Below the pieces are notes generated by a model. That model saw only the letters and a list, made by a program, of their open reading frames with translations. It did not search any database and was not told the origin of the DNA. A stretch of DNA of 64,000 nucleotides from Shinella zoogloeoides (GTDB lineage Bacteria; Pseudomonadota; Alphaproteobacteria; Rhizobiales; Rhizobiaceae). Below, in pieces: positions 19,843-30,079 of this stretch. How positions within the stretch are numbered: the first letter of the stretch is position 1; the number at the start of each line of letters is the position of its first letter. The stretch is from assembly GCF_030733845.1 (NCBI RefSeq), contig NZ_CP132311.1, positions 1,615,501 to 1,679,500 on the forward strand, in the 5' to 3' direction. A program made the position numbers and the translations under genes.

Positions 19843-20976
19843 TCAGCCGAGAAGCATGGATATGTCGTTCCAGGTCGCGAAGACCATCAGCATGAGCACC
19901 AGCGCCATGCCGATGCGAAATGCGATCTCCTGCGCCCCGGGGCCGACAGGCCTGCCTCGGATAGCCTCCACCGCATAGAACATCAAGTGGCCGCCATCAA
20001 GTACCGGAACCGGCATCAGGTTCAAAAGTCCAATGGAAACAGAGAGCACGGCGGCAAGCTGCAGCAATGCGGCAACACCTAGCGTCGCCATCTGGCCGGA
20101 AGCCTGAGCCACACGGATCGGTCCGCCGAGCTGATCGGCCTTCATCCGGCCCGTCACGAGGTTCGAAAGATAGTCGAACGTGCCCGTCACGATGTGCCAG
20201 CTCTGCAGCGCGCCCTGCCCCACGGCTTCCAGCGGTCCGTATTCGACCACACGGAAATTGCCGGTCTCCTGGTTGGTGACGATGCCGATCAGGCCGAGTT
20301 CGATCTTGTTGCCGAACTGGTCGGTGATCTCGGTGCGCTTGGGCACCATGGGAAGGTCGAGATCCGCACCGTCGCGGCGCACCGTCACGGTGATCGTCAG
20401 CTCCGGGCGCACGCTGACATAGCGGCGAACGTCGTCGAAGGTGGCGACCGGATTGCCGTCGAGGGCGACGAGGAGGTCGCCGGGGCGCACGCCCGCCGCT
20501 TCCGCCGCGCTGTCGGGGCGCACTTCCGCAACAATCGGATCGGCGACCTGCCGGCCGTAGATGGAGAACATCACGGCGAAGATGGCGATCGCGAGGATGA
20601 AGTTGGCGATGGGGCCGGCAGCGACGGTCACCGCCCTTTTCCACAGGGCCGCGCCGAGGAAGGTGCGCTTGCGCACCTCTTCCGGCAGGCTAGCGACGGA
20701 GTCATAGTCCGGAATGGAGGCCGGATCGTCGTCGCCGAGGAATTTCACATAGCCGCCGAGCGGAATGGCAGACAGCTTCCAGCGCGTTCCGTGCCGGTCG
20801 GTGAAGCCGAGCAGCTCCGGGCCGAATCCCACCGAAAAGGCCGTGATGCCGATGCCCGACCAGCGGCCGGCAAGGTAGTGGCCCATCTCGTGCACGAAGA
20901 CGATCAGCGTCAGCACGAGCAGGAAAGGAACGATATAGCCCGTCAAGAAACCGACGGAGCCTGCCAGCATATCCAT
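19843..20976 (-). CDS. rseP: RIP metalloprotease RseP (site-2 protease)
   Basis: Intramembrane zinc protease of the RseP/YaeL family, which cleaves anti-sigma factors and remnant signal peptides in the inner membrane. The protein is 377 aa. The zinc motif is H29-E30-x-x-H33 (VHEMGH) in the first membrane helix, with the third ligand in PVPVLDGGHLMF near the C-terminus. One PDZ domain is clear at about 150-225 (AEAAGVRPGDLLVALDGNPV), whereas gammaproteobacterial RseP has two. The 230-base gap after its stop carries the bamA promoter and no gene. Confidence 0.96.
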   Translation of the reverse strand: MDMLAGSVGFLTGYIVPFLLVLTLIVFVHEMGHYLAGRWSGIGITAFSVGFGPELLGFTDRHGTRWKLSAIPLGGYVKFLGDDDPASIPDYDSVASLPEEVRKRTFLGAALWKRAVTVAAGPIANFILAIAIFAVMFSIYGRQVADPIVAEVRPDSAAEAAGVRPGDLLVALDGNPVATFDDVRRYVSVRPELTITVTVRRDGADLDLPMVPKRTEITDQFGNKIELGLIGIVTNQETGNFRVVEYGPLEAVGQGALQSWHIVTGTFDYLSNLVTGRMKADQLGGPIRVAQASGQMATLGVAALLQLAAVLSVSIGLLNLMPVPVLDGGHLMFYAVEAIRGRPVGPGAQEIAFRIGMALVLMLMVFATWNDISMLLG

Positions 20977-21002
20977 TCTTTACAATCCCCAGTCTTTCGG
21001 GA

Positions 21003-21839
21003 TCACGGGCCGAAAAGGAACACGCCCGCAGGCGAATTCGCGGTACCCGATACGATCGCGTCGCCAAGCGCAATGAGGAACGCGGCGAAGCAGGCGAAAA
21101 CAAGGCCGTCGACGCGATCCATGACGCCGCCGTGTCCCGGAATGAGGCGGCTCGAATCCTTGACGCCGAAACGGCGCTTGATGAAGGATTCGAAGAGATC
21201 GCCGATCTGGCTGAACACCGAGAGCACCAGCGCGATCAGCGGCACCCAGAGGCCGTTCAGCGAAAAGAACGCCATGTGCACCAGCGTGCCGGCGATGACG
21301 GCGGCGATCGTGCCGCCGATCGCGCCCGACCAGGTCTTGCCGGGCGAGATGGGCGGCGCCAGCTTCGGTCCGCCGATGGCGCGTCCGACGAAATAGGCAA
21401 GGATGTCCGTCGCCCAGACGACGGCGAAGATGAAGAGCATGGCGGCGAAACCATGGGCCGTGTCGCCGCGGATGGCGGCCAGCGAGATCACCGTAAGCCC
21501 GGAATAGACGATGCCGCCCGCAAGCCAGCCGCTCCCCTTCATCGCCAGCGCATAGACAATGCCGGCGGCGGTAGCGGCGAGGAGAACGGGCAGCGCGAGG
21601 TCGTCGAAGCCGAAGAGAACCAGCGCGGCGATGAGCGAGACCGACAGCCAGCCGAAGGCATTGCCGCGGAAATCCGTTTCGGGAAGCCGCGTAATCGTCG
21701 ACCATTCGTAATAGACGAGCAAGGCGATGGCGGCGGCAAGCGCGCGGAAGGCGAGCCCGCCGAACCACGTCGCGGCAAGCACGACGACGGCCAGGACGAT
21801 GCCGGACACGATGCGCAGGCGCAGTTCACTCTGCATCAT
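21003..21839 (-). CDS. cdsA: Phosphatidate cytidylyltransferase
   Basis: Makes CDP-diacylglycerol from phosphatidate and CTP, the branch point of phospholipid synthesis. 278 aa, about eight membrane helices. The family signature is in the C-terminal third ([34 protein letters not shown]), with the Asp of MDRVDG binding metal. Its start overlaps the uppS stop by four bases, and rseP follows 26 bases downstream. Confidence 0.97.
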   Translation of the reverse strand: MMQSELRLRIVSGIVLAVVVLAATWFGGLAFRALAAAIALLVYYEWSTITRLPETDFRGNAFGWLSVSLIAALVLFGFDDLALPVLLAATAAGIVYALAMKGSGWLAGGIVYSGLTVISLAAIRGDTAHGFAAMLFIFAVVWATDILAYFVGRAIGGPKLAPPISPGKTWSGAIGGTIAAVIAGTLVHMAFFSLNGLWVPLIALVLSVFSQIGDLFESFIKRRFGVKDSSRLIPGHGGVMDRVDGLVFACFAAFLIALGDAIVSGTANSPAGVFLFGP

Positions 21840-22588
21840 GAACCCACCGCCAGCGTGGCCGCAGGCTGCAGACCGCCGAACCGGCGTTCGCGCATGGCAT
21901 AGCGCGAAAGCGCGGACAGGAAGGTTTCGCGGGAAAAATCCGGCCAGAAATCGGGAATGAACATCAGTTCCGCATAGGCTGCCTGCCAGAGCAGGAAATT
22001 GGAGAGCCGTTCCTCGCCGCTGGTGCGGATGATGAGGTCGGGATCGGGAATGCCTGACGTATCCAGGCTGGCGCCGATGCGCTCCGGCGTGATGTCACCC
22101 GCATCGAGCCGGCCGGCGGCGACGTCGGCGGCCAGCGCGCGCATGGCGCGGGCGATCTCGTCGCGAGAGCCGTAGTTGAAGGCGATCACCAGCGTGATGC
22201 CGGTGTTCGCGCGCGTCGTGTCCTCGGCCTCCAGCAGCAGCGGCAGAATGTCACCGGAAAGGTTCTCCCGGTCGCCGATGACGCGGATGCGCACGTTCTG
22301 CTTGTGCAGCACGGCAAGGTCGCGCCGGATGAAGGTCTTCAGGAGACCCATCAGGTCCGACACTTCGCTCTCCGGCCGGTTCCAGTTTTCCGAAGAGAAG
22401 GCGAAGAGCGTGAGATAGGAGACGCCGCATTCGCCGGCGGTCCGCACCGCCTCGCGCACGGCCTCGACACCCTTGCGGTGCCCCATGGCGCGCGGCAGGC
22501 CGCGGGCGTTCGCCCAGCGTCCGTTGCCATCCATGATGATGGCGACGTGTGCCGGTACGGTGCTGGGCGAAAGCTGGTTCATGGGCAA
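21836..22588 (-). CDS. uppS: Isoprenyl transferase (undecaprenyl diphosphate synthase)
   Basis: Cis-prenyltransferase that makes the C55 lipid carrier for peptidoglycan and polysaccharide export. The protein is 250 aa. Motif [14 protein letters not shown] contains the catalytic Asp, and [11 protein letters not shown] and the C-terminal [25 protein letters not shown] with FWPDF complete the family pattern. The start is near NQLSPSTVP. It lies between frr (36 bases upstream) and cdsA (overlapping). Confidence 0.98.
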   Translation of the reverse strand: MPMNQLSPSTVPAHVAIIMDGNGRWANARGLPRAMGHRKGVEAVREAVRTAGECGVSYLTLFAFSSENWNRPESEVSDLMGLLKTFIRRDLAVLHKQNVRIRVIGDRENLSGDILPLLLEAEDTTRANTGITLVIAFNYGSRDEIARAMRALAADVAAGRLDAGDITPERIGASLDTSGIPDPDLIIRTSGEERLSNFLLWQAAYAELMFIPDFWPDFSRETFLSALSRYAMRERRFGGLQPAATLAVGS

Positions 22589-22624
22589 TCCGGAAAAGAG
22601 AAAGGAATGCAGGCGGCCGGAGCC

Positions 22625-23185
22625 TTAAACCTGCATGATTTCCTTTTCCTTGTCGGCAAGCAAGCGATCGACGTCCAAAATCGTCTCGTCGGTCATCTTC
22701 TGCACCCTTTCCGACTGGCTACGGGAGAGATCCTGCCCGATATCGCCATCCTTTTCGGCTTTCTTGAGGTCGTCCATGCCGTCGCGGCGGACGTGGCGGA
22801 TCGCCACCTTCGCCTTCTCGGCATAGTCGTGGGCGACCTTGACGAGCGACTTGCGGCGCTCCTCGTTGAGCTCGGGCAGCGGAATGCGCAGGTTCTGGCC
22901 GTCGATGATCGGGTTGAGGCCGAGGTTCGATTCGCGGATGCCGCGCTCGACCGCGCCGACCATGCCCTTGTCCCAGACGGAGACCGACAGCATGCGGGGC
23001 TCGGGAACGGAAATGTTGGCGACCTGGTTCAGCGGCACGCGCGAACCGTAGGCTTCGACCTGCACCGGATCGAGCACGTTGGCCGAGGCGCGGCCGGTGC
23101 GCAGCGACGCGATGTCGTTCTTGAACGCGTTGATCGCGCCGTCCATGCGGCGCTTCAGTTCCTTCAGGTCAATACCTTCACTCAT
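22625..23185 (-). CDS. frr: Ribosome recycling factor
   Basis: Splits the post-termination ribosome together with EF-G. 186 aa from the ATG at 23185 ([22 protein letters not shown]), which matches the standard RRF length; the 12 in-frame codons further upstream are not needed. Three-helix bundle with the hinge region [38 protein letters not shown] and the C-terminal [17 protein letters not shown] helix. It follows pyrH by 57 bases, the usual order. Confidence 0.98.
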   Translation of the reverse strand: MSEGIDLKELKRRMDGAINAFKNDIASLRTGRASANVLDPVQVEAYGSRVPLNQVANISVPEPRMLSVSVWDKGMVGAVERGIRESNLGLNPIIDGQNLRIPLPELNEERRKSLVKVAHDYAEKAKVAIRHVRRDGMDDLKKAEKDGDIGQDLSRSQSERVQKMTDETILDVDRLLADKEKEIMQV

Positions 23186-23242
23186 CGGAATACTCCCGTT
23201 TTCAGTCGTGGCCGCACGCAAGGCGCGTGCACGCCTCCAGAA

Positions 23243-23965
23243 TCAGTTGTCGGTTACGATGGTACCGCGTCCGCCGCCGGTCAATATTTCGGCAAATCCG
23301 CCCTTTTCATGGATGGAGAAGACGATGATCGGGATGTGGTTTTCACGCGCCAGCGCGACGGCGGCGACGTCCATGACGGCAAGGCCCTTTTCGAGCACTG
23401 CGCTGTGCGTCAGGCGGTCGAACCGGGTGGCGGCCGGGTCTTTCTTCGGGTCGGCGGAATAGATGCCGTCGACCTGCGTACCCTTGAAGATCGCCTCCGC
23501 GCCCATTTCGGCGGCGCGTAGCGCTGCGGCCGAGTCGGTCGTGAAGAACGGGTTGCCCGTGCCGCCGGCGAAGATCACCACGCGGCCGAGCGACAGGTGA
23601 TAGAGCGTCGCGCGCTGGGAAAAGCTTTCGCAGATCTCCGGCATGGCGATGGCCGAGAGGACGACGGTGTCGATGTCGAGCTTGCGTAGCGAGGTGGCGA
23701 GCGCCAGCGCGTTGATCACGGTCGCCAGCATGCCCATGTGGTCACCGGTCACCCGGTCGCCGCCCTTCGAGGCCACGGCGACGCCGCGGAAGATGTTGCC
23801 GCCGCCGACGACGACGCCGACCTCGACGCCGAGCGCGCGGGCTTCCGCGATGTCGGATGCGATGCGATCGGCGACGGCGACGTCGATGCCGAAGCCTTGC
23901 GATCCCATCAGCGCCTCGCCCGAGGCTTTCAGCAGAACACGTTTGTAGATTGGCTTGGCCGTCAT
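23243..23965 (-). CDS. pyrH: Uridylate kinase
   Basis: Phosphorylates UMP to UDP (amino-acid-kinase fold, hexameric). 240 aa from the ATG at 23965 (MTAKPIYKRVLLKASGEALMG). Signatures are KASGEAL, VVVGGGNIFRG, DHMGMLATVINALAL, GTGNPFFTTDSAAALRA and KGTQVDGIYSADPKKDP. A 206-base gap to the tsf stop upstream holds a strong hairpin, so pyrH-frr may have its own promoter. Confidence 0.98.
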   Translation of the reverse strand: MTAKPIYKRVLLKASGEALMGSQGFGIDVAVADRIASDIAEARALGVEVGVVVGGGNIFRGVAVASKGGDRVTGDHMGMLATVINALALATSLRKLDIDTVVLSAIAMPEICESFSQRATLYHLSLGRVVIFAGGTGNPFFTTDSAAALRAAEMGAEAIFKGTQVDGIYSADPKKDPAATRFDRLTHSAVLEKGLAVMDVAAVALARENHIPIIVFSIHEKGGFAEILTGGGRGTIVTDN

Positions 23966-24097
23966 GGTCGCTCCTGAACTTGCGCGCCTGCTCGCCCGAT
24001 CCCGCAGCCGGGCAGAACCGGTAGCGGTCCTGCGAAGGGCAGCCCTCGCCGCAGATGAGATTTCGGGGCAGGCATTTCGGCAAGCCGGATACACGAA

Positions 24098-24123
24098 GGG
24101 CGCCGCGTTGTCACGCGGCGCCC
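24098..24123 (-). terminator. Hairpin downstream of tsf
   Basis: Perfect 10-bp GC-rich stem GGGCGCCGCG / CGCGGCGCCC with a 6-base loop, 49 bases beyond the tsf stop. There is no long T tract on the minus strand, so it may act as an attenuator or mRNA stabiliser between tsf and pyrH rather than a full stop. Confidence 0.6.
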
Positions 24124-24171
24124 TCACCTTTTCCCAATGGGGCCGTCTATTTCCCAAGAAGAATGGGAAAA

Positions 24172-25098
24172 TCAGCCCTTGGCGACGGCTGCGACTTCGG
24201 CGGCGAAGTCGGTTTCTTCCTTTTCGACGCCTTCGCCGAGCAGGAGACGGGCCATGCCGACGACTTCGATCGGTGCGCCGACGGTCTTTTCAGCTTCCTT
24301 GACGGCAGCGCCGACCGTGAGGTCGGGGTTCATGACGAAGGCCTGCGACAGCAGGGCGACTTCCTCGAAGAACTTGCGCATGCGGCCTTCGACCATCTTC
24401 TCGATGATGGCTTCCGGCTTGCCGGAGGCGCGGGACTGCTCGATGAAGACATTGCGTTCGCGCTCTGCGACGGCGGCGTCGACTTCTTCGGCGCGGATGG
24501 CGAGCGGCGCGGTCGCGGCGACGTGCATGGCGACCTGGCGGCCGATCGTGTTCAGGGCTTCCTTGTCGCCGGTCGACTTGAGCGCGACGAGAACGCCGAG
24601 CTTGCCGAGGCGGTCAGCGGCAGCGTTGTGGATGTAGGTCGCCACGACGCCGTCTTCGACCGACAGCAGCACCGAGCGGCGCAGGTTCATGTTCTCGCCG
24701 ATGGTGGCGACGGCGTCCTTGATCGTCTCGGTGACCGACTTGCCGGTCGCCGGATAGGTGGCCGCGCCAACGGCTTCGACGGTGCCGTCGGTGGTGAGCG
24801 CTACGTCTGCAACGCCGCGGACGATCGTCTGGAAGGCCTCGTTGCGGGCAACGAAGTCGGTTTCGGAGTTGACTTCGACGACGACAGCCTTGGTGCCGGC
24901 GCTGGCGACGCCGATCAGGCCTTCGGCTGCGGTGCGGCCCGACTTCTTGTCGGCCTTGGCGATGCCCTTGGCGCGCAGCCAGTCGATTGCCGCTTCGATG
25001 TCGCCGTTGTTTTCAGCCAGCGCCTTCTTGCAGTCCATCATGCCTGCGCCGGACTTTTCGCGCAGTTCCTTCACCAGTGCAGCGGTGATTTCAGCCAT
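24172..25098 (-). CDS. tsf: Elongation factor Ts
   Basis: Nucleotide exchange factor for EF-Tu. 308 aa from the ATG at 25098 ([27 protein letters not shown]). The UBA-like N-terminus is followed by the [10 protein letters not shown] signature, the core domains, and the C-terminal [21 protein letters not shown] segment. It is the second gene of the rpsB-tsf unit. The 232-base spacer from rpsB contains a terminator-like hairpin that probably lowers tsf expression relative to rpsB. Confidence 0.98.
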   Translation of the reverse strand: MAEITAALVKELREKSGAGMMDCKKALAENNGDIEAAIDWLRAKGIAKADKKSGRTAAEGLIGVASAGTKAVVVEVNSETDFVARNEAFQTIVRGVADVALTTDGTVEAVGAATYPATGKSVTETIKDAVATIGENMNLRRSVLLSVEDGVVATYIHNAAADRLGKLGVLVALKSTGDKEALNTIGRQVAMHVAATAPLAIRAEEVDAAVAERERNVFIEQSRASGKPEAIIEKMVEGRMRKFFEEVALLSQAFVMNPDLTVGAAVKEAEKTVGAPIEVVGMARLLLGEGVEKEETDFAAEVAAVAKG

Positions 25099-25255
25099 TG
25101 TGAGCCTCTTGTCGGTTCTTGTTGCGTGCCGCCGGAAAACCTCGGCGAACTCAAGGTTTTGGGAACGAATGTACCCGGAAATATGACAGGGTGATGAAAA
25201 CCACCTCCGACCTGTCCGATCCGTCGGATCGTCAAAGACAAGGTCGTAAAACAAG

Positions 25256-25286
25256 CCGAGGCCAGGGATCGTCTCTCTGGCCTCGG
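25256..25286 (-). terminator. Attenuator/terminator hairpin between rpsB and tsf
   Basis: Perfect 10-bp stem CCGAGGCCAG / CTGGCCTCGG with an 11-base loop, followed on the minus strand by a T-containing stretch (CTTGTTTTAC). It begins 45 bases after the rpsB stop. Hairpins here are common in rpsB-tsf operons and allow partial readthrough into tsf. Confidence 0.7.
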
Positions 25287-25330
25287 TTGAACAGGAAAGC
25301 AGGAACGAAGGTTTCGTTCCGACCTTGGCC

Positions 25331-26092
25331 TTACGCTTCGGCTTCGAGAGCCGGCTCGACCGGAACTTCAGCCGACGCGCCGAGGTCACGGCCCGAGGCG
25401 CCCTGCTGGCGCGCGATGCCGTCGATGGCGGCGCGGGCGATCAGGTCGCAGTAGAGGGCGATGGCGCGCGAGGCGTCGTCGTTGCCGGGGATCGGGAAGT
25501 CGATCGGGTCCGGATCGCAGTTCGAGTCGATCACGGCGACGACCGGGATGCCAAGGCGCTTGGCTTCTTCGATCGCGATCGATTCCTTGTTGGTGTCGAT
25601 GATGAACATCAGGTCCGGCGTGCCGCCCATGTCGCGGATACCGCCGAGGGCCTTGTCGAGCTTGGCGCGTTCGCGCTCGAGGTTCAGGCGTTCCTTCTTG
25701 GAGTAGCCCGAGCCTTCCGAAGCCAGGATCTCGTCGAGCTTGCGCAGGCGCTGGATCGAGTTGGAGATCGTCTTCCAGTTCGTCAGCATGCCGCCGAGCC
25801 AGCGGGCATTGACGTAGTACTGGGCCGAACGCTTGGCAGCGTCAGCGATGATGTCGGATGCCTGGCGCTTCGTGCCGACGAAGAGAACGCGGCCGCCGCC
25901 GGCGACCGTGTCGCTGACGACCTGAAGGGCGCGCGACAGCATCGGAACGGTCTGTGCCAGGTCGATGATGTGAACGTTGTTGCGGTCGCCGAAGATGTAG
26001 GGCTTCATCTTCGGGTTCCAGCGGTGGGTCTGGTGGCCGAAGTGAATGCCGGCTTCGAGGAGCTGGCGCATAGAGAAATCGGGCAATGCCAT
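25331..26092 (-). CDS. rpsB: 30S ribosomal protein S2
   Basis: Small-subunit protein needed to bind S1 and complete the 30S head. 253 aa with [50 protein letters not shown] and [37 protein letters not shown]. It has an acidic Ala/Glu-rich C-terminal tail of about 25 residues, typical of alphaproteobacterial S2. First gene of the rpsB-tsf unit. The 186-base upstream leader (26093-26278) holds no gene. Confidence 0.98.
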   Translation of the reverse strand: MALPDFSMRQLLEAGIHFGHQTHRWNPKMKPYIFGDRNNVHIIDLAQTVPMLSRALQVVSDTVAGGGRVLFVGTKRQASDIIADAAKRSAQYYVNARWLGGMLTNWKTISNSIQRLRKLDEILASEGSGYSKKERLNLERERAKLDKALGGIRDMGGTPDLMFIIDTNKESIAIEEAKRLGIPVVAVIDSNCDPDPIDFPIPGNDDASRAIALYCDLIARAAIDGIARQQGASGRDLGASAEVPVEPALEAEA

Positions 26093-26278
26093 GCCTAGTT
26101 ATCCTTTTCCGGTTGAACCTCCGCAAGGCAAACAGCATCCCGTCAGGAATGCCACCGGGCGGAACGGTCCGGATTTCTCCCGGACAATCCCATGCCTCAC
26201 GTGTGGAATGGCTGCCCCTTAACCGCAGTTTCCCGGCAAATCAAGGGCAGCGGGATAAAAAACACGATCGAGCCGCGC

Positions 26279-27106
26279 TTACTTGCAGTCCTGCGCCTTG
26301 AACATCTCCAGCTTGGCGAGCTTGCCGCTCAGCACGAACTCGCCGTAGTCCATGGTGAGGTCGCGCGTGATGCCGTTTTCGTAGAGCTTGAAGGACATGC
26401 GGTAGACGGGCAGCGCGTCGCCCTCGCTCGTGTCGTTGTAATAGGCGATGGAGACAGGCCAGACGGCCTCGCTCGAGAAGCCGCCCGCCTTGTCGGCATC
26501 CGGGTCGCCTGCCTTCGGCGTTTCCTTCTTGCCGACGACGGCGGTCGTCATCAGCGTCTTGTCGCCCGAATCCGAGCCGTCGAAGATGCGCGATTCGAAG
26601 AAGCGCTCGCCCTTCTTGGCACGCGCGATAACCTCCAGCATGTGCTCGGTCGGGAAACGGCTTGCGGCAAGATCCACCTGCTTGGCATCGGGCGCGGTGA
26701 GGTCGACGCTGACGCCTTCCTTCTCCTCGCGCGCCGAGCCGCGCACTTCCTTGTCCAGCTTCTCGTCGGTGAAGGAGCGGGTGAGGAAGCGGAAGCTGCC
26801 GCTCTTCAGGTCCTCGTAGGTCGTCGTCTGCTGGTCGGTGAGGCGCGTCTCCTCGCCGGTGTTGATCTGCGTGACGAAGCGAAAGCTTACCGTATAGCCG
26901 TCGCAGGGGCTGCCGTTGAACTCGTAGACCATGCGGCCGTACATGCCGACGATGCCCGAGCGCTCGGTCGCATCCTTGAGCTGGAGGTCATAGACGGCGC
27001 GGTGCGGCGCAAGCCCGGTCGCCGGCGTGGCAAAGGCGCTTGTCGTGCCGCTGCCGGCGAAGCATGCCCCGGCCGCAAGAGCCGTGACAATGGCTGAACG
27101 AAACAT
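26279..27106 (-). CDS. eipB: EipB family cell-envelope integrity protein (DUF1849)
   Basis: Periplasmic protein of the EipB/DUF1849 family, conserved in alphaproteobacteria and required for envelope integrity in Brucella. 275 aa from the ATG at 27106, preceded by an AGGAGGAAA ribosome site. A signal peptide (about 1-26, ending SAFA) is followed by LAPHRAVYDLQLKDA, the conserved beginning of the family's spiral beta fold. Two cysteines, Cys68 (SPCDGY) and Cys274 near the C-terminus, match the pair that forms the conserved disulfide. Transcribed divergently from the RidA-like gene across 27107-27252. Confidence 0.88.
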   Translation of the reverse strand: MFRSAIVTALAAGACFAGSGTTSAFATPATGLAPHRAVYDLQLKDATERSGIVGMYGRMVYEFNGSPCDGYTVSFRFVTQINTGEETRLTDQQTTTYEDLKSGSFRFLTRSFTDEKLDKEVRGSAREEKEGVSVDLTAPDAKQVDLAASRFPTEHMLEVIARAKKGERFFESRIFDGSDSGDKTLMTTAVVGKKETPKAGDPDADKAGGFSSEAVWPVSIAYYNDTSEGDALPVYRMSFKLYENGITRDLTMDYGEFVLSGKLAKLEMFKAQDCK

Positions 27107-27252
27107 CCGTTTCCTCCTGTTGAAGTCGGTCGCGATGTTATATGAACTCTTTCGGCAAAAGCGAGGCAATAACCACGCGATGCAACATTCATTTCGATAT
27201 CGCGACGGCACGCCGCAGCGATACGTAAAACAGGCCAGCAACGGAGACTGCA

Positions 27253-27717
27253 ATGTCCGCTGAAATCGAAAAACGCGTCAAGGAACTGGGCTACGACATT
27301 CCCGTGGCGGCGGCGCCCGCCGCCAATTACGTGCCCTTCGTCATCAGCGGCAACGTGCTTCACATCTCCGGCCAGCTGCCGATGCAGGACGGCAAGCTCG
27401 CCTTTACTGGCCATCTCGGCCGGAACGTCGATGTCGCCGGCGGCCAGAAGGCGGCGGAACTGTGCGCGCTCGGCCTGCTCGCCCAGGCCAAGGCCGCGCT
27501 CGGCGATCTCTCGCGCATCAGGCGCGTCATCAAGATCAACGGCTTCGTCGCCTCCACGCCCGATTTCGTCGAGCAGCACCTCGTCATCAACGGCGCGTCC
27601 AACTTCCTCGTCGGTGCGCTGGGCGAGGCCGGAAAGCATGCCCGCGCGGCCGTCGGCATGGCCTCGCTCCCGCTGAACGCCGCCGTCGAGATCGACGCCA
27701 TCATGGAAATCGCCTGA
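27253..27717 (+). CDS. RidA/YjgF family protein
   Basis: Member of the Rid superfamily, 154 aa. RidA itself deaminates reactive enamine/imine intermediates, but this longer subfamily is not proven to do so. The conserved parts are HISGQLPMQDGKLAFTGHLG, GQKAAELCALGLLAQAKAALGDLSRI and the C-terminal RAAVGMASLPLNAAVEIDAIMEIA, which contains the Arg and Glu of the active-site region. Its stop overlaps the following GDPD gene by one base (TGATG), so the two are coupled. Confidence 0.9.
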   Translation: MSAEIEKRVKELGYDIPVAAAPAANYVPFVISGNVLHISGQLPMQDGKLAFTGHLGRNVDVAGGQKAAELCALGLLAQAKAALGDLSRIRRVIKINGFVASTPDFVEQHLVINGASNFLVGALGEAGKHARAAVGMASLPLNAAVEIDAIMEIA

Positions 27718-28442
27718 TGCACAAGTTCAACTGGCTGACCGAGAGGCCGATCGCCCATCGCGGCTATCACGACCTCAACCGGAACGTCTGGGAAAACACG
27801 CTCTCCGCCTTTGCCCGCGCGGTCGATGCGGGCTTTGCCATCGAATGCGACCTGCAATATGCCGCCGATGCCATCCCCGTCGTCTTCCATGACGACGACC
27901 TGAAGCGGCTCTGCGGCATCGAAGGGGACGTCCGCCAGCGCACCGCCGCCGAACTCGGGCTGCTGACCATCGGCGGCACGGCCGACAAGGTGCCGACGCT
28001 GCGCCAGCTCCTCGATCTGGTGAAGGGCCGCGTGCCGCTCGTGCTGGAGCTGAAGGGCCGCAAGGGTGACGACGACGGCTTCGCCATGGCCGTGCTCGAC
28101 GCCATCGAGGACTATGACGGCCCCGTCGCGCTGATGAGCTTCGACCAGTGGCTGCTGAAGGACCTCAAGGAGATCGGCACCAGCCGCCCCGTCGGCCTGA
28201 CGGCGGACGGCCCCCGCCCGGAGAATTTCGCCGTGCACGAGCAGGCGATGCAGCTCGGCCTCGACTTCATCTCCTATTATTACGGCCACCTGCCGAACGC
28301 CTTCGTCAGCCGGCAGCGCGACCTCGGCCGGCAGGTCATCACCTGGACCGTGCGCGACGACGAGGCACGCACGATCACGGCCAACAATGCGGACCAGATG
28401 ACCTTCGAGGGTTTCGATCCGCGCGAAGCCCTGACGGCCTGA
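27717..28442 (+). CDS. Glycerophosphodiester phosphodiesterase family protein
   Basis: Cytoplasmic GDPD, 241 aa, cleaving glycerophosphodiesters to glycerol-3-phosphate and an alcohol; no signal peptide. The catalytic signature IAHRGYHDLNRNVWENTLSAF (HR...EN) is followed by IECDLQYAADAIPVVFHDDDLKRL (E.D...HD), together the His pair and metal ligands of the family, and VPLVLELKG. Coupled to the RidA-like gene upstream; the next gene begins one base after its stop. It could be a UgpQ-like enzyme for lipid turnover. Confidence 0.92.
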   Translation: MHKFNWLTERPIAHRGYHDLNRNVWENTLSAFARAVDAGFAIECDLQYAADAIPVVFHDDDLKRLCGIEGDVRQRTAAELGLLTIGGTADKVPTLRQLLDLVKGRVPLVLELKGRKGDDDGFAMAVLDAIEDYDGPVALMSFDQWLLKDLKEIGTSRPVGLTADGPRPENFAVHEQAMQLGLDFISYYYGHLPNAFVSRQRDLGRQVITWTVRDDEARTITANNADQMTFEGFDPREALTA

Positions 28443-28443
28443 C

Positions 28444-29634
28444 GTGGCGGAACCGGTGCGGATCCGCGTCGAAACGAGCTTCGCCGACATTGCGGCGGAG
28501 GACTGGGGGCGCCTTGCCGGTGCCTCCAGGGCCGATGCGCAGACACCCTACAATCCCTTCGTCAGCCATGCCTTCCTCTCCTCGCTGGAGGAATCGGGCT
28601 GCGCCGTGGCCGAGACCGGCTGGCTCGGCCAGCATCTCCTGCTGGAAGGCGACGACGGCGCGGTGCGCGGCGCCCTGCCCGTCTATCTCAAGAGCCACAG
28701 CCAGGGCGAATATGTCTTCGACCATGGCTGGGCCGATGCCTTCGAGCGGGCGGGCGGGCAATATTATCCCAAGCTGCAGGCCTCCATCCCCTTCACCCCC
28801 GCGACCGGCCCGCGCCTCCTCCATCGCGCCGATCAGCCCGTCGTCGAGACGCAGGCCGCGCTTGCCGAAGGCCTGAAGGAGCTGACCCGGCGGCATGGCG
28901 CGTCCTCGGCGCATGCGACCTTCGTGCCGGAAGCCGAGATGCCGGTCTTTGAGGCGGCGGGTTATCTGCACCGCACCGACCAGCAGTTCCACTTCATCAA
29001 CGAGGGCTACGGCTCGCACGACGACTTTCTCGCAACGCTCGCCTCCCGCAAGCGCAAGGCCTTGAAGAAGGAGCGCCGGTCCGCGCTGGAGCACGGCATC
29101 GAAATCGACTGGCTGACGGGAAAGGACCTCACCGAAACGGTCTGGGACCAGTTCTTTGCCTTCTACATGGACACCGGCAGCCGCAAATGGGGCCGGCCCT
29201 ATCTCAACCGGCGCTTCTACAGCCTGATCGGCGAGCGCATGGCGGAGGACATCCTGCTCGTCATGGCGAAACGCGACGGTCGCTACATTGCCGGCGCGAT
29301 CAACTTCATCGGCGGCGACACGCTCTTTGGCCGCCACTGGGGCTGCATAGAGGACCACCCCTTCCTGCATTTCGAGGTCTGCTACCACCAGGCCATCGAT
29401 TTCGCGATCGCCAAGGGACTGGCGCGCGTGGAGGCCGGCGCGCAGGGCGAGCACAAGCTGGCGCGCGGCTACCTGCCCGTCACCACCCATTCCGCCCACT
29501 ACATCGCCCATGCGGGCCTGCGCCGCGCCGTGGCCGATTATCTCGAACGCGAGCGCCGCGACGTCGAGATGATGGGCGACTATCTTGCCGACCACAGCCC
29601 CTTCCGCCGCAATGCGGACCATGAGACAGACTAA
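28444..29634 (+). CDS. FemAB/GNAT-fold protein (DUF482, peptidogalycan-type)
   Basis: GNAT-superfamily protein of the DUF482 group, 396 aa, with a GTG start one base after the GDPD stop. No signal or membrane segment. Typical blocks are PYNPFVSHAFLSSLEESGCA, GRPYLNRRFYSLIGERM and the conserved LFGRHWGCIEDHPFLHFEVCYHQAIDFAIAKGLARVEAGAQGEHKLARGYLPVTTHSAHYI. The substrate is unknown; relation to FemAB transferases suggests an aminoacyl- or acyl-transfer role, which is inference. Part of the same plus-strand run. Confidence 0.86.
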   Translation: MAEPVRIRVETSFADIAAEDWGRLAGASRADAQTPYNPFVSHAFLSSLEESGCAVAETGWLGQHLLLEGDDGAVRGALPVYLKSHSQGEYVFDHGWADAFERAGGQYYPKLQASIPFTPATGPRLLHRADQPVVETQAALAEGLKELTRRHGASSAHATFVPEAEMPVFEAAGYLHRTDQQFHFINEGYGSHDDFLATLASRKRKALKKERRSALEHGIEIDWLTGKDLTETVWDQFFAFYMDTGSRKWGRPYLNRRFYSLIGERMAEDILLVMAKRDGRYIAGAINFIGGDTLFGRHWGCIEDHPFLHFEVCYHQAIDFAIAKGLARVEAGAQGEHKLARGYLPVTTHSAHYIAHAGLRRAVADYLERERRDVEMMGDYLADHSPFRRNADHETD

Positions 29635-29653
29635 GCATCATTGGGAGACGAGC

Positions 29654-30079
29654 ATGACCGCCTATGACACAAACAACATCTTCGCGAAGATCCTGCGCGG
29701 CGAGATCCCCTCGCACCGCGTCTACGAGGACGAGCACACCGTCGCCTTCATGGATGTGATGCCGCAGGCGAACGGCCACACGCTCGTCATACCCAAGGCC
29801 CCCTCGCGCAACATCCTCGATGCCGATCCGCAAACCCTCGCCCGCCTGCTGCCGGTCGTGCAGAAGGTGGCGGTCGCGGCCAAGGAAGCCTTCGAGGCCG
29901 ACGGCGTCACGGTCATCCAGTTCAACGAGCCGGCCGCCGGCCAGACCGTCTACCACCTGCATTTCCACGTCATCCCGCGCATCGAGGGCCTGCCGCTGAA
30001 GCCGCATTCCGGCACGATGGAAGACCAGGGCGTGCTGGCGGCAAATGCCGAGAAGCTCAGGAAGGCATTGGCCCAATGA
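29654..30079 (+). CDS. HIT family nucleotide-binding hydrolase
   Basis: Histidine-triad protein of the HinT type, 141 aa, a nucleoside phosphoramidate hydrolase fold. The ATG at 29654 follows GGGAGACGAGC. Visible motifs are NIFAKILRGEIPSHRVYEDEHTVAFMD at the N-terminus and the triad HLHFHVIP (His-x-His-x-His) near residue 100. Its stop overlaps the next start by four bases. Confidence 0.95.
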   Translation: MTAYDTNNIFAKILRGEIPSHRVYEDEHTVAFMDVMPQANGHTLVIPKAPSRNILDADPQTLARLLPVVQKVAVAAKEAFEADGVTVIQFNEPAAGQTVYHLHFHVIPRIEGLPLKPHSGTMEDQGVLAANAEKLRKALAQ